The position numbers and the translations under genes are program-made. Below the pieces are notes generated by a model. It did no database searches, was not told the origin of the DNA, and saw only the letters and a program-made list of their open reading frames with translations. Below are positions 1-7,818 of a stretch of DNA of 64,000 nt, piece by piece. How positions within the stretch are numbered: the first letter of the stretch is position 1; each line of letters opens with the position of its first letter. Source of the DNA: Paenibacillaceae bacterium GAS479. Lineage in GTDB: Bacteria > Bacillota > Bacilli > Paenibacillales > Paenibacillaceae. Location of the stretch: assembly GCA_900105225.1 (NCBI GenBank), contig LT629764.1:694098-758097 (forward strand), written 5' to 3'.

Positions 1-239
1 GAGGATAAATAATCCAAAGCAATCAACGGACTCAGCAGCATTGGCCTTATTTTACTGGGGCCGTCCACTTCCAAATATTCAATCTCGCTTCCGTACCAGG
101 AAGGCTCATGCCATGCAAACAGCAGATTACGAATACGAGCTTCAAGCTCTCCCGCATCCTCCGCTTGCAGCACGACACCAGCACCATTCCAGCTTCCTTC
201 CATCACGATCGGTTTCCTTGCAGAGAATCCTTTCATCAT
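1..239 (-). CDS. SNF2-type helicase, N-terminal part (runs off window)
   Basis: The minus strand reads as an open frame from an ATG at 239 to the window edge, about 79 residues (start MMKGFSARKP, later LLFAWHEPSW). The start overlaps the stop of the upstream SWIM gene in an ATGA arrangement and has AAAGGA about a dozen bases before it, so the two are translationally coupled. SWIM zinc-finger proteins are commonly paired with a large SNF2/DEAD-like helicase in Firmicutes, and that pairing is the main reason for the name. No helicase motif lies in the visible part, so the product is an inference from context. Confidence 0.5.
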   Translation of the reverse strand, partial: MMKGFSARKPIVMEGSWNGAGVVLQAEDAGELEARIRNLLFAWHEPSWYGSEIEYLEVDGPSKIRPMLLSPLIALDYLS

Positions 240-1897
240 TTCAAAATGGTTCCTTTCCGCAATTCTTCCTGGAAAGCTCTCATTCGCTGATATTTGGCCA
301 CAGTCCGCTCAAGGTAAACCTTCCAAGCTTCCGGTCTCTTCACCGCGACGTACAGCTTCTCCAGCTTCTTCAGCTGTTTGACAGCCATCCGATAGCTTTG
401 CCGGTTGCGCATGGAAATCCACCCCTCAACAGCCTGATGGTACAGCGGGATCAACACAGAAGGCGCTCGCTTGGCAATAAGCCGCATATCAGCAGGATCT
501 AGCTCGTCGGGCCGCAGGCCCATCGCCAGTTGCAGATCCGCCCATTCCTCGAAGCTGCCCTTTTCCAGCAAAAGATCGGCCACAGCCATGTAGGAATATG
601 GCATTTTGTCGATCATATAACGCTGCCAAGTCGGATTTTCATGCTGTGCTAAATCCGCTTCGCGGCATAAAAGCAGGAATGGCTGAAGCAATCCGCCGCG
701 TTTGCCGTCCGCGATGGCATTCAGATAATCCATCCACAGCTGGAACTTTTCCCATTCACGACTCTCTAATCGCTGCTTTGCATATTCCAGCGCCAGCCCT
801 GAGGCTGGTTCAGGCGATGTCTGTTTCAGCCGCTCCACCGCTCTGTTGTCCTCGCCCTGAGCCGCATCCAGATAAGCAAGCGCAATAAGCGGAAAATGCC
901 GTCCGGCATCGCTCGTTCCAGCTTCCTCCTGCGAGGAAGCAAGAGCGGATGCATCCGTACTGTCGGCCGAAGCACTGGATGGAGGCCCTGCGGCTTCCAA
1001 CAGCTTCTCCAGCTTCAGGCGCTCTCCCTCCCGCCATTCAGCATTATGCAGAAGGGCTGCTGCGAGTCCAAAATAAAGCTGGTTCCAACGGAACAGCCGA
1101 GCATCTGCACGGCCCGCTTGCTCCCGCAAATATGCGGCAAGCGCATCCCGCCAGGCCAGACCAAGTCCTTCCTCCGTCTCTGTTGTCAGCTGAGCAGCAA
1201 GCGAATAATAATGTTCAATCCATGGCTCCGCCATGCGGGTGAAGCTCATCTCCTGGTAATAGCGGCTAAAGGCATCCGACAGCCGTACCGCCCGTTCCGC
1301 TTGTTCCAGAATGAACAGAATGGAATACATCCAATGCATACGCTGCAGCGACTTCGGCCAATCGCGAGCAGAGCCCTTGAGCGCAGAAAGCACCGGCTGC
1401 AGCGGATGAAGAGTATGGCGGCAGCCTTGCCAGGTTTGGCCGTATTTACGCTCCATCCAGTCCATCCACTCTCGGGGCGAGGCATCCTCGGAAAGTCCTG
1501 CCGCAGCTGCAGCAGAGAGGGATGCCGCTTGCTCCGGCTGCGCCTTTTCGACCCAGCTTACCTTAACAGGACCTGCGCCAGTCATTCGCTCCATCGCCCG
1601 TTCGGGCTGGCCGCCCTGCTGCTTGATCGCAGCAAAGTAAACAGCCGCCATATGCTTACACCATCCATTGAATGGACAGGTGCATTCGTTGTCTTCGAAA
1701 CGGCTCCCCAGGGTGACATTATAGAGTTCACTCCCTGACACTACGCCTAGAAGTAGCGATCCGGCTTGCTTCACAGGAGAAACTTTTCCTCGTGAATGAT
1801 AGTCCCAGCCGCGAGAGATGATTTCCTTGCGCGTATAATCGGCGATTTTCCGCTCAAGCTCATTCAGAAACGATTCCGAGATTTCGTCCGCTCCCAT
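236..1897 (-). CDS. SWIM zinc-finger domain protein
   Basis: A 553-residue protein. The SWIM metal-binding motif CxC-x5-CxH is visible as C72, C74, C80 and H82 (CTCPFNGWCKH), in the usual N-terminal position. The rest is a long helical region rich in Trp and Leu without a recognisable catalytic site. SWIM domains are thought to bind DNA or protein partners. I chose the ATG at 1897 because GGGTGA precedes it and the protein then begins right before the SWIM region; the longer frame up to 2056 would add a Cys/Lys-rich stretch without a good ribosome site. The stop overlaps the start of the helicase-like gene, so they probably act together in DNA transactions. Cellular role not established. Confidence 0.82.
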   Translation of the reverse strand: MGADEISESFLNELERKIADYTRKEIISRGWDYHSRGKVSPVKQAGSLLLGVVSGSELYNVTLGSRFEDNECTCPFNGWCKHMAAVYFAAIKQQGGQPERAMERMTGAGPVKVSWVEKAQPEQAASLSAAAAAGLSEDASPREWMDWMERKYGQTWQGCRHTLHPLQPVLSALKGSARDWPKSLQRMHWMYSILFILEQAERAVRLSDAFSRYYQEMSFTRMAEPWIEHYYSLAAQLTTETEEGLGLAWRDALAAYLREQAGRADARLFRWNQLYFGLAAALLHNAEWREGERLKLEKLLEAAGPPSSASADSTDASALASSQEEAGTSDAGRHFPLIALAYLDAAQGEDNRAVERLKQTSPEPASGLALEYAKQRLESREWEKFQLWMDYLNAIADGKRGGLLQPFLLLCREADLAQHENPTWQRYMIDKMPYSYMAVADLLLEKGSFEEWADLQLAMGLRPDELDPADMRLIAKRAPSVLIPLYHQAVEGWISMRNRQSYRMAVKQLKKLEKLYVAVKRPEAWKVYLERTVAKYQRMRAFQEELRKGTILK

Positions 1898-2084
1898 TGC
1901 TGTCACCCGCTTTTCTTTTTCGGCATTCTTACCATTATACCAAAAAAACAAGCAAAACGGACTCAACTCAAAATGCTTCCATAAATCAAAGTTGGCCGTT
2001 GTCAATTTCCGTCTACCGCCGGAACGTTTGGAGCAGTAAAAAGCCAGCCCGCGCATTAGATGCGCTTGCTGGCTTTAATGTGCG

Positions 2085-2765
2085 TCAGGTTAAACTTTTG
2101 CGAAGGAAGCAGAGCAGCGCCCAGCGCCTTTCCTGCCGTCGCTTGTATCGCGGGAGCACGCGGTACAAGCGAAGTCCCTCCTCAAAAGCCGTTTTGGCTT
2201 CATCCTTGCGGCTTAGCTCCTGCAACAGCACTCCCATCCGGTAATAGCTCTCACAGGAGGAGGACTGAATCCCGGAAAAGGTTTCTAAATGCTGAAGCGC
2301 CTTGGATTTATCCGTTCGCGCCTTATGAGCAGCTAGGCGAAGATGGGGCTGGCCGTATTTGACCCGCGGATTGAGTTCAAGCGCCTTCAGAATGGCTGCT
2401 TCACCCTCCACTTCCCGACCTGTATGCAGTAGGCTTGTGCCGTAATCGTCCCAGAACTCAGCTGAATCCTCCATCACATGTGAATCCTTCAGCGGCTCAA
2501 GCGCTCGGAGCGCATCTCCGTATTTCTTTCGCTCAAGCAGCAGCCTTGACAGCTCCAGTCGGGAGCCACTATTGCTCGGATTGGCATCCAGCTCACGCCG
2601 CAGCGCGGCGATGCGTCTCCTTCTGCGAATCGGCTTCCTCAAACTAGGCGTAAGGCCGATAAAACGGCGGTCTATAACGTACAACACGACGAGCAGAACG
2701 AGCAAGGCAATGAACGGGTTGCCAAGCAAAGCCCAAAGCAGGCCGAATAGTAGGGCAATTTTCAT
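2085..2765 (-). CDS. membrane-anchored TPR protein
   Basis: A 226-residue protein with one or two hydrophobic segments at the N-terminus (roughly residues 2-30), then a very basic patch (KPIRRRRR), then helical repeats of tetratricopeptide type: EFWDDYGTSLLHTGR, AILKALELNPR, YRMGVLLQELSRKDEA and AFEEGLRLY. TPR domains mediate protein-protein contacts, so this is probably a cytoplasmic-facing scaffold at the membrane. The ATG at 2765 lies nine bases after GGAG; an upstream in-frame TTG sits directly on that site and is unlikely. It is transcribed towards the SWIM gene with a gap of 187 bases. No specific family name can be given. Confidence 0.75.
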   Translation of the reverse strand: MKIALLFGLLWALLGNPFIALLVLLVVLYVIDRRFIGLTPSLRKPIRRRRRIAALRRELDANPSNSGSRLELSRLLLERKKYGDALRALEPLKDSHVMEDSAEFWDDYGTSLLHTGREVEGEAAILKALELNPRVKYGQPHLRLAAHKARTDKSKALQHLETFSGIQSSSCESYYRMGVLLQELSRKDEAKTAFEEGLRLYRVLPRYKRRQERRWALLCFLRKSLT

Positions 2766-2915
2766 TTCGAGCAACTCCTATCCCAAGAAAATCAGACGCT
2801 CCCATAATAGCATAGGATAGCTGGGTCGGGAATCACTAAACAGGGATCGACTGGTAATTGTCCATCCTGAGCGCAAGTATTCCTTTTATTTTCGCCCAAA
2901 TAAAGAAAACACCGC

Positions 2916-2943
2916 ACCCCTTCCTAGACCAATTCATAATATA
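2916..2943 (+). promoter_or_regulatory. candidate SigK promoter of gerE
   Basis: CATAATATA at 2935-2943 fits the SigK -10 pattern CATAnnnTA exactly. An AC dinucleotide at 2916-2917 lies 17 bases upstream, as expected for the loose SigK -35. gerE is a SigK-dependent late mother-cell gene in Bacillus subtilis, so the match fits the gene. The leader to the start codon is about 60 bases. Confidence 0.5.
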
Positions 2944-3007
2944 AGTTGACTGTATCCCTTAACCTTGTTGTAACCTACAAAAACCCGTGCAAGGAGGGGT
3001 GACGAAA

Positions 3008-3232
3008 TTGAAGGGCTCTGACCACAAAAGCAAATTTTTGCTGACTCACCGGGAGCGTGAAGTATTCGAACTTCTTGTCCAAGACAAAACGACAAGGGAT
3101 ATCGCGGGCCAATTATTCATTAGTGAAAAAACTGTTCGCAATCACATTTCCAATGTTATGCAGAAGCTGAACGTGAAAGGCCGCTCGCAAGCTGTAGTTG
3201 AACTAATCAAGCTTGGGGAGCTGACGATCTAG
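3008..3232 (+). CDS. gerE: GerE, late spore mother-cell transcription regulator
   Basis: The protein is 74 residues, the length of Bacillus subtilis GerE, and is a stand-alone LuxR/FixJ-type helix-turn-helix domain. LLTHREREVFELLVQDKT and ISEKTVRNHISNVMQKL are the characteristic HTH core and are nearly identical to GerE as I remember it. In Bacilli GerE works with SigK in the mother cell to switch late coat genes on or off. I chose the TTG at 3008 because it aligns with the GerE N-terminus (MKGSDHKSKF) and lies ten bases after AAGGAGG; upstream GTG codons at 2987 and 2999 sit on or before the ribosome site. The gene is monocistronic, with a SigK-like promoter before it and a terminator after it. 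Confidence 0.95.
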   Translation: MKGSDHKSKFLLTHREREVFELLVQDKTTRDIAGQLFISEKTVRNHISNVMQKLNVKGRSQAVVELIKLGELTI

Positions 3233-3255
3233 TCCCGGTCAGCGCTCTTGATAAG

Positions 3256-3302
3256 CCTTCCTTTACCGAATGCGCTCGACGTATTCGGAAGGAAGGTTTT
3301 TT
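3256..3302 (+). terminator. rho-independent terminator of gerE
   Basis: The arms CCTTCC...CCGAAT and ATTCGGAAGGAAGG pair with a two-base bulge, and TTTTTT follows directly. It lies 24 bases after the gerE stop. Confidence 0.85.
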
Positions 3303-3343
3303 AATGCGATGAGAAATTGAGCTGCAGGACAAAATTCCAAAAG

Positions 3344-3422
3344 GCTTCACTATTTCTAGGACAACTGCTGGAGTCAATGCCTCTTTCTTTTGAATACTAT
3401 GTTCACAGAGCATTCTCTCATA
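3344..3422 (+). repeat. 79-bp direct repeat, copy 1
   Basis: The stretch from GCTTCACTATTTC to CATTCTCTCATA recurs at 4537-4615 with one difference (A/G). Copy 2 leads straight into the ribosome site of a decayed paralog, so the repeat looks like the promoter region of a gene family member. In copy 1 nothing recognisable follows. Confidence 0.85.
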
Positions 3423-3747
3423 CTCGCGAATGTGAATCGACATTGCCCCTAATGCGTAGTGGAAGCCTCTATTTAGGATATTGCGCTTGCTGTCGATCTC
3501 TTGATGAGCGTTTTCGATTTGTGCAGGGGGCGTTCAGCTACGGCAACTTCTTCGGCCTACGCCTATACACAACACCCTCCCGGTTGGGTCGCTCAGCAGC
3601 ATCGATAAGAGTGCGACGATTTAACGCTCGTTGCTTGCGCCCAGGAGCCAACCCTTCCCCGCACTGGTCACGGGCTACTAGAAAGGAGGAGAATGAGCCG
3701 ACAGAAGCTTGCTCTGAGGACTCTACAGGATCGGCGTGAAAGCCCGT
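3423..3747 (+). other. gene-free stretch, probably decayed DNA
   Basis: No frame here has a credible ribosome site plus protein-like sequence. An open frame covers part of it, but it starts inside the direct repeat and its translation is Arg/Ser/Cys-rich without a pattern. A good AGGAGG occurs near 3685 but leads into a short frame only. It may be remains of a gene lost during rearrangement. Confidence 0.4.
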
Positions 3748-3774
3748 ACCTTTCTTTCAATTCCTCATACTATA
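3748..3774 (+). promoter_or_regulatory. candidate SigK promoter of the 3803 gene
   Basis: CATACTATA at 3766-3774 matches CATAnnnTA, with AC at 3748-3749, 16 bases upstream. The 20-base block TTCCTCATACTATATTGATA at 3761-3780 is repeated exactly before the paralogous gene at 7189 (7144-7163). Conservation of this block and of nothing else nearby supports a promoter. Confidence 0.55.
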
Positions 3775-3802
3775 TTGATATACAGTATGGGAGGAATTTG
3801 AT

Positions 3803-4261
3803 ATGAAACTAGGTATGATTTTGGTCTTGTTTATTTTGTTGGTCATTGTGACAAATGTTTTTAGTAGGGCAAGTAATCCCGATGACGCTAATCCACCCGT
3901 AGGAATTACAGGCACGCAAACATTTAATATTGAAAATCGTTCGACTAACTACAGACTCCGCTTTTTTTCACGTACTGGACCCGCTAATTTACCTGAAAAT
4001 TCAACTCTTCCTCCCGGAACTAGCACAGCGTACGTCGTTAGAACTTCAGGGCTTTCACCGGTCTATGTCACAACTGTATATAACGTCTATGATCTTTCAA
4101 ATAACAAAGTAGGTTATTTTACATTCTGGATAGATGCATCGGATTTTATTGCTTTCGCTTACTTTAAAGATGACATAGGATACAGTTTCCCCAGTGGAGT
4201 AGGTGCAAGGATTGCGGCTGACGGTGGCAGAACAATTATATTCTATGAAGTTAACGGATAA
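3803..4261 (+). CDS. one-helix anchored protein, YjcZ-like N-terminus
   Basis: A 152-residue protein. Residues 3-18 form a hydrophobic helix (LGMILVLFILLVIVT) closely like the single helix of YjcZ-type sporulation proteins. The remainder is a Thr/Ser/Asn-rich, beta-prone domain (TQTFNIENRSTNYRLRFF, LPPGTSTAYVVRTSG) that I do not recognise. The start is supported by GGGAGG eight bases upstream. A paralog lies at 7189-7698, with the same helix, same topology and same promoter block. With a SigK-like promoter and gerE next door, a late-sporulation or spore-surface role is likely, but this is inference. The AT content is somewhat higher than in neighbouring genes. Confidence 0.75.
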   Translation: MKLGMILVLFILLVIVTNVFSRASNPDDANPPVGITGTQTFNIENRSTNYRLRFFSRTGPANLPENSTLPPGTSTAYVVRTSGLSPVYVTTVYNVYDLSNNKVGYFTFWIDASDFIAFAYFKDDIGYSFPSGVGARIAADGGRTIIFYEVNG

Positions 4262-4536
4262 CTCGTACCCACAGCATTCAATATCCCGCATATAAAGAGC
4301 GGTAATTTATTCATGCGCCTACCGCCAATGCGCCATCCTCGGAATGAGGCTTTCATCGCCCTCGGAGAGTATTCTCCTCAATAGGCTGTCTCGAATGGTT
4401 TGCGTGGCCGTGGGCCATACTTCCACGGAAAGCGCCATTACAACCGTCATGCCCGAAGGCCATCTTTCGGTATGCGCCTTATGTCTTCCTAAGCGTCTCT
4501 CTTCCGCCGCCACGCAATTAGCGAATCGGGTTTAGC
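4262..4536. other. intergenic stretch with no recognised gene
   Basis: A GC-richer patch (about 4310-4530) is open on both strands for about 60 codons, but neither translation looks like a known protein and neither has a good ribosome site. Confidence 0.35.
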
Positions 4537-4615
4537 GCTTCACTATTTCTAGGACAACTGCTGGAGTCAGTGCCTCTTTCTTTTGAATACTATGTTCACA
4601 GAGCATTCTCTCATA
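4537..4615 (+). repeat. 79-bp direct repeat, copy 2
   Basis: This matches 3344-3422 with one mismatch, offset by 1193 bases. It ends in CATA, followed after a few bases by GGAGGAAATCAGCATGG, which closely matches the ribosome site and start of the 7189 gene. Confidence 0.85.
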
Positions 4616-4634
4616 GTAATTGGAGGAAATCAGC

Positions 4635-4809
4635 ATGGACCATATAGTGGAAACCGGCAATTATAGGCGATCTTTTTTTTACGCTTGAGCAAACACTCAC
4701 TAAAGTCGGCTACGACACTTATTTATTTTCCTCGATCACAGGCATTTCTTCGACTGCCCCTGTCCGTTGGACCTCGACCTCCACTCGCTTGACTATTGTC
4801 GATGCGTGA
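4635..4809 (+). pseudogene. relic of a third YjcZ-like-helix paralog
   Basis: GGAGGAAATCAGCATGGAC matches the start region of the gene at 7189. The frame reads MDHIVETGNYRRSFFYA then stops. Shifting frame at the eight-T run at 4673-4680 continues to a C-terminus ISSTAPVRWTSTSTRLTIVDA, resembling the end of the 7189 product (RSTAPIATT...LIVVDA). The membrane helix and most of the beta domain are missing, so this is an internally deleted, frameshifted remnant. Confidence 0.65.
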
Positions 4810-4898
4810 ATTTCAATTTGAAACTTAACACTCCATATTCTATTAGCCACACACGATCAACAAAGCCGAATATCAAATTATTCAACTCAAAAAAAACA

Positions 4899-4950
4899 AG
4901 AGGGTGTCCCAAAAGTCATAGAAATGACTGGGGACACCCTCTCATTTTTT
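4899..4950 (+). terminator. hairpin at the IS left end
   Basis: The left terminal repeat pairs with an internal complement (GAGGGTGTCCC with GGGGACACCCTC), and a T run follows. It would stop transcription entering the element from outside. The decayed relative at 26.6 kb has the same design with compensated bases. Confidence 0.6.
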
Positions 4951-5022
4951 TGTAAACAAAAAGAAACCGTTCTTTGGTAAAATGGAGCTACCACACACCC
5001 ATTTACGAAAGGAACGGTTTCT

Positions 5023-6578
5023 TTGTACATTCAATATACCATGGACCAACTGTACCTGCCAATGGACTTAGAGGACGACATTCCTCAAAATCACCTCGTT
5101 CGCGTCGTGAATGCAGCCGTGAACCGGCTTGACGATACCATCTTTGACGCGGCTTACTCTGGAGGCGGACGAGACAGCTATCATCCGAAGATGCTCACCA
5201 AGGTCATCATCTACGCCTACACGCAGCGCATCTATTCCTCCCGACAGATCGCCAAGGCTATCCGTGAAAATATCATGTTCATGTGGGTCGCCGGCAGACA
5301 ACGTCCGGACTTCCGCACCATCAATCGGTTTCGCTCTGAGAGAATGAAAGCCGTTCTGGAGACCGTGTTTACGGCAGTTCTCCAGTTTCTGGCCGAGGAA
5401 AACTACGTGCAACTTGAACATTACTTTGTCGATGGGACTAAAATCGAAGCCAATGCGAATCGGTATACGTTTGTTTGGGGCAAAGCTGTCGTGAAGCACA
5501 AAGCCAAACTTCAAGAAAAAGTTCAGAAGCTGTTTGCCACCATCGAAGAAACGGAGAAACAAGAAGAACGAGCACATGGCGGCGGGGATCTGTGCGAACT
5601 AGGAGAAACTTCGAAGATAACGAGTGAAAAGCTGGAGAATGCCGTTAAGCAACTGGAAGAAAGACTGCAAGAAAAACCAAAGGACAAGCCACTGAAGAAG
5701 GCGGTGCGTGCGCTCCGTAAAGATTTACTCCCTCGCCTTCAAAAATATGAATGCCATGAAGAAACGCTAGGAAATCGGAACAGCTACAGTAAGACGGACA
5801 AAGACGCCACGTTCATGCGAATGAAGGAAGATCACATGCGTAATGGTCAGCTCAAGTCGGGCTACAATGTGCAGATTGGCACGGAAAATCAATTCATCCT
5901 CGGATACAGTGTACACCAGCGGCCTACAGATACGCGCTGTCTCATCCCCCATCTTGAAAAAGTAAAATCGCAGCTGGTAAGCTTCCAAGCACCGTTATTG
6001 CTGATGCAGGCTACGGCGGCGAAGAAAATTACGATTATTTAGAGCGAAATGACGCCGAAGCTATCGTCAAATACAGCACGTACCACCGTGAAAAAAGCAA
6101 GGCATGGCAAAAAGATATGAGCAAAATCGACAACTGGACCTATAACGCCGAGCTAGATACATGGACTTGTGCTGCTGGACAAACCCTCGCTTTTCGCAGA
6201 GTGAGCAAGGAGAAAACGGAAAGCGGATACGAAATCGAATACCGTCATTACCGGAGTGCAAGTTGTGAAGGCTGTCCGCTAAAATCGCAGTGTACAAAAT
6301 CCAAGGGGAATCGCGAAGTTAAAGTAAGCTTAAAGTATTTACGATTAAAAAATCAGGCACGAGAAAAGCTTCGCAGCGAAGAAGGCTATGCGTTAGCAGT
6401 CAGGCGGATGATTGAACCGGAGCCTGTATTTGGTGACATCAAGAACAACCGAGGATTCAAAAGATTCCTGCTTCGAGGCTTGCCTAAAGTAAGCCTCGAG
6501 GTCGGGTGGCTTTCGCTTGCCCATAATTTGTTGAAGAAAGCGGCAGTAGACGCAAAAGCAAAGGAGTTAAGCAAATGA
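5023..6578 (+). pseudogene. IS1182-family transposase, frameshifted
   Basis: The first part (5023-6042) carries the typical N-terminus ([40 protein letters not shown]) and the first catalytic region [14 protein letters not shown]. Near 5973-5976 one base has been lost; in the next frame the sequence continues as [16 protein letters not shown] (second Asp) and on to a C-terminal segment with RRMIEPEPVFGDIKNN, which holds the conserved Glu. About 515 residues would be intact after restoring one base. The start is a TTG after AAAGGAAC. No slippery heptamer is apparent at the shift, so I read it as inactivation rather than programmed frameshifting. Confidence 0.88.
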
Positions 6579-6605
6579 AAGTCGCTTAATTCCTTTGCTT
6601 TTTTT
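6558..6605 (+). terminator. terminator after the transposase
   Basis: GCAAAGGAGTTAAGC pairs with GCTTAATTCCTTTGC (one mismatch) and is followed by seven T. The stem overlaps the last transposase codons. Confidence 0.85.
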
Positions 6606-6687
6606 AAAACCATTTTTCTGAATGGCAGCCATGGTCCTAAGAATCATTAGTTCTTACTTTTGGGACACCCTCTTGTTTTGCCTAACA

Positions 6688-6996
6688 TTACTTGTTGCCT
6701 AGCGGCGCACCTTTGGCAAGCTGCTGCCGAAGCTCGGCATTTTTCGCAGCTAATTGCTTGGCTAAAACGATTTGTGAAGCTTCAATTTTAGCTGCTTTCT
6801 CCGTTAGCTTCGTTATTTGAGTCATTTTGCTACTGAGATCGCTAGGGGAAGAGCTCATTTTGAGGTTTTTTTGTAGCTGCTTTATTTTGGACAGAGCTTT
6901 TTCTCTTTTTATTTTATCGTCTGTGCTTTGCTTTTGAATGTCGGCGATTTCTCTTTTCAAGCGGCTTATGATTGAAGATGTAAAGCTTATGGACAT
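6688..6996 (-). CDS. small coiled-coil protein of unknown function
   Basis: A 102-residue protein, rich in Lys, Gln and Leu, with heptad-like spacing over most of its length (IISRLKREIADIQ, SKIKQLQKNL, KLTEKAAKIEASQIVLAKQL). No signal peptide or membrane helix. I chose the ATG at 6996, eight bases after GAGG; a GTG at 7005 sits on that site. The gene lies between the IS right end (its stop is 12 bases from the repeat) and the divergent gene at 7189. I do not recognise a family. Confidence 0.6.
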   Translation of the reverse strand: MSISFTSSIISRLKREIADIQKQSTDDKIKREKALSKIKQLQKNLKMSSSPSDLSSKMTQITKLTEKAAKIEASQIVLAKQLAAKNAELRQQLAKGAPLGNK

Positions 6997-7143
6997 TGGG
7001 GGCACCTCATAATCGTATAGTGTTGCGTTCCCCCCATTTTACTATAAATCGGCCCTTTAAGCGAAAAAGACCCAAAAGAAAGGCCCGAAAGCAGGAAAAT
7101 TAATAAAAACGTTAGGACAAGTATAGGAGTCCTGAACCCTTCC

Positions 7144-7163
7144 TTCCTCATACTATATTGATA
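7144..7163 (+). promoter_or_regulatory. candidate SigK -10 block of the 7189 gene
   Basis: The block TTCCTCATACTATATTGATA is identical to 3761-3780 and contains CATACTATA (7149-7157). No AC lies at the ideal -35 distance, so the case rests on the conserved block and the paralogous gene behind it. Confidence 0.5.
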
Positions 7164-7188
7164 AAACTTCATTAAGGAGGAAATCAGT

Positions 7189-7698
7189 ATGGACTATAGT
7201 TCCGAAATTGTAGGAAACAGTAGCTATAAGAACTTAAGCTTAGGCATTATTTTGATCCTTTTTATTCTGCTTGTTATTGTCACCTGCAGCTTTTCTAAAG
7301 GAACTGGGAGTGGCATCGATCTGCAGGACGATGACTCTTCCACCATCTTAATTACCAAAGGTTATGAAATCTTCAACGGTACAAACAACATCAGGCTAAA
7401 TGTCACCTCAATCTCTGGAGAAATAGGTGAGCCGCCCTCCTCCTCCATCATCTTTCCTGGTAGCGTCATCCGTTTTGTAATGACAGCAACTAGGAATGTA
7501 ACTAGGAAGTACGTTACATTTGATGCACGCAATGCTAGCAATGTTAACATTAAGGTGGGGGATTTAGATACTACGTTTGAATGTCGTACCGGCCTGGACC
7601 CAGTAATCCGAGTCACCAGAAGTACAGCACCAATCGCTACAACAGACATCTTGACTGATGGTCACAGCACTCGGGTATTGATTGTCGTAGACGCGTAA
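7189..7698 (+). CDS. one-helix anchored protein, YjcZ-like helix, paralog of 3803
   Basis: A 169-residue protein. A polar N-terminus of about 17 residues precedes the hydrophobic helix LGIILILFILLVIVT, almost the same as in the gene at 3803. A Thr/Val/Asn-rich beta-prone domain follows (IRLNVTSISGEIGEP, VIRFVMTATRNVTRKYV), ending in LIVVDA. It has an excellent AAGGAGG eight bases before the ATG. It shares the 20-base promoter block with the 3803 gene. The helix resembles YjcZ-type sporulation proteins; the outer domain is unrecognised. A late-spore role is inferred from the promoter and from gerE nearby. Confidence 0.75.
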   Translation: MDYSSEIVGNSSYKNLSLGIILILFILLVIVTCSFSKGTGSGIDLQDDDSSTILITKGYEIFNGTNNIRLNVTSISGEIGEPPSSSIIFPGSVIRFVMTATRNVTRKYVTFDARNASNVNIKVGDLDTTFECRTGLDPVIRVTRSTAPIATTDILTDGHSTRVLIVVDA

Positions 7699-7708
7699 CT
7701 CCAGAATA

Positions 7709-7737
7709 GAAAAAAAAAGCCGACCTTGAGGTAGGCT
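7709..7737 (-). terminator. terminator of the sugar transporter operon
   Basis: On the minus strand AGCCTACC-TCAA-GGTCGGCT forms a hairpin with one mismatch, followed by eight T. It lies some 80 bases after the last permease gene and may also serve the plus-strand gene ending at 7698. Confidence 0.75.
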
Positions 7738-7818
7738 ATCGGATAGAGCATTCATTCGATCGATTATAAATCTACTTGGAACGAAACGTCATCGCTCATT
7801 TACGAAGGAAGACGCTTC

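Larger units (their letters stand above)
4897..6675 (+). mobile_element. IS1182-type insertion sequence
   Basis: The ends are perfect 20-bp inverted repeats, CAAGAGGGTGTCCCAAAAGT at 4897-4916 and its complement at 6656-6675, with up to four more matching bases outside each. Inside is one transposase of IS1182 (DDE) type, now frameshifted. No clear target duplication is visible. A related element, much more decayed, lies at 26340-26637, so the family has been active here more than once. Confidence 0.9.

Noticed and set aside
896-1738. 280-codon plus-strand frame
   Set aside because: It lies opposite the SWIM gene, whose motif and ribosome site are convincing; this translation is Arg/Leu/Ser-rich without pattern.
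3317-3739. 140-codon plus-strand frame
   Set aside because: It starts in the direct repeat, lacks a ribosome site, and its translation changes character without any family pattern.
5970-5980. Programmed frameshift in the IS1182 transposase
   Set aside because: No slippery heptamer is visible at the shift point, and the family normally has a single frame.
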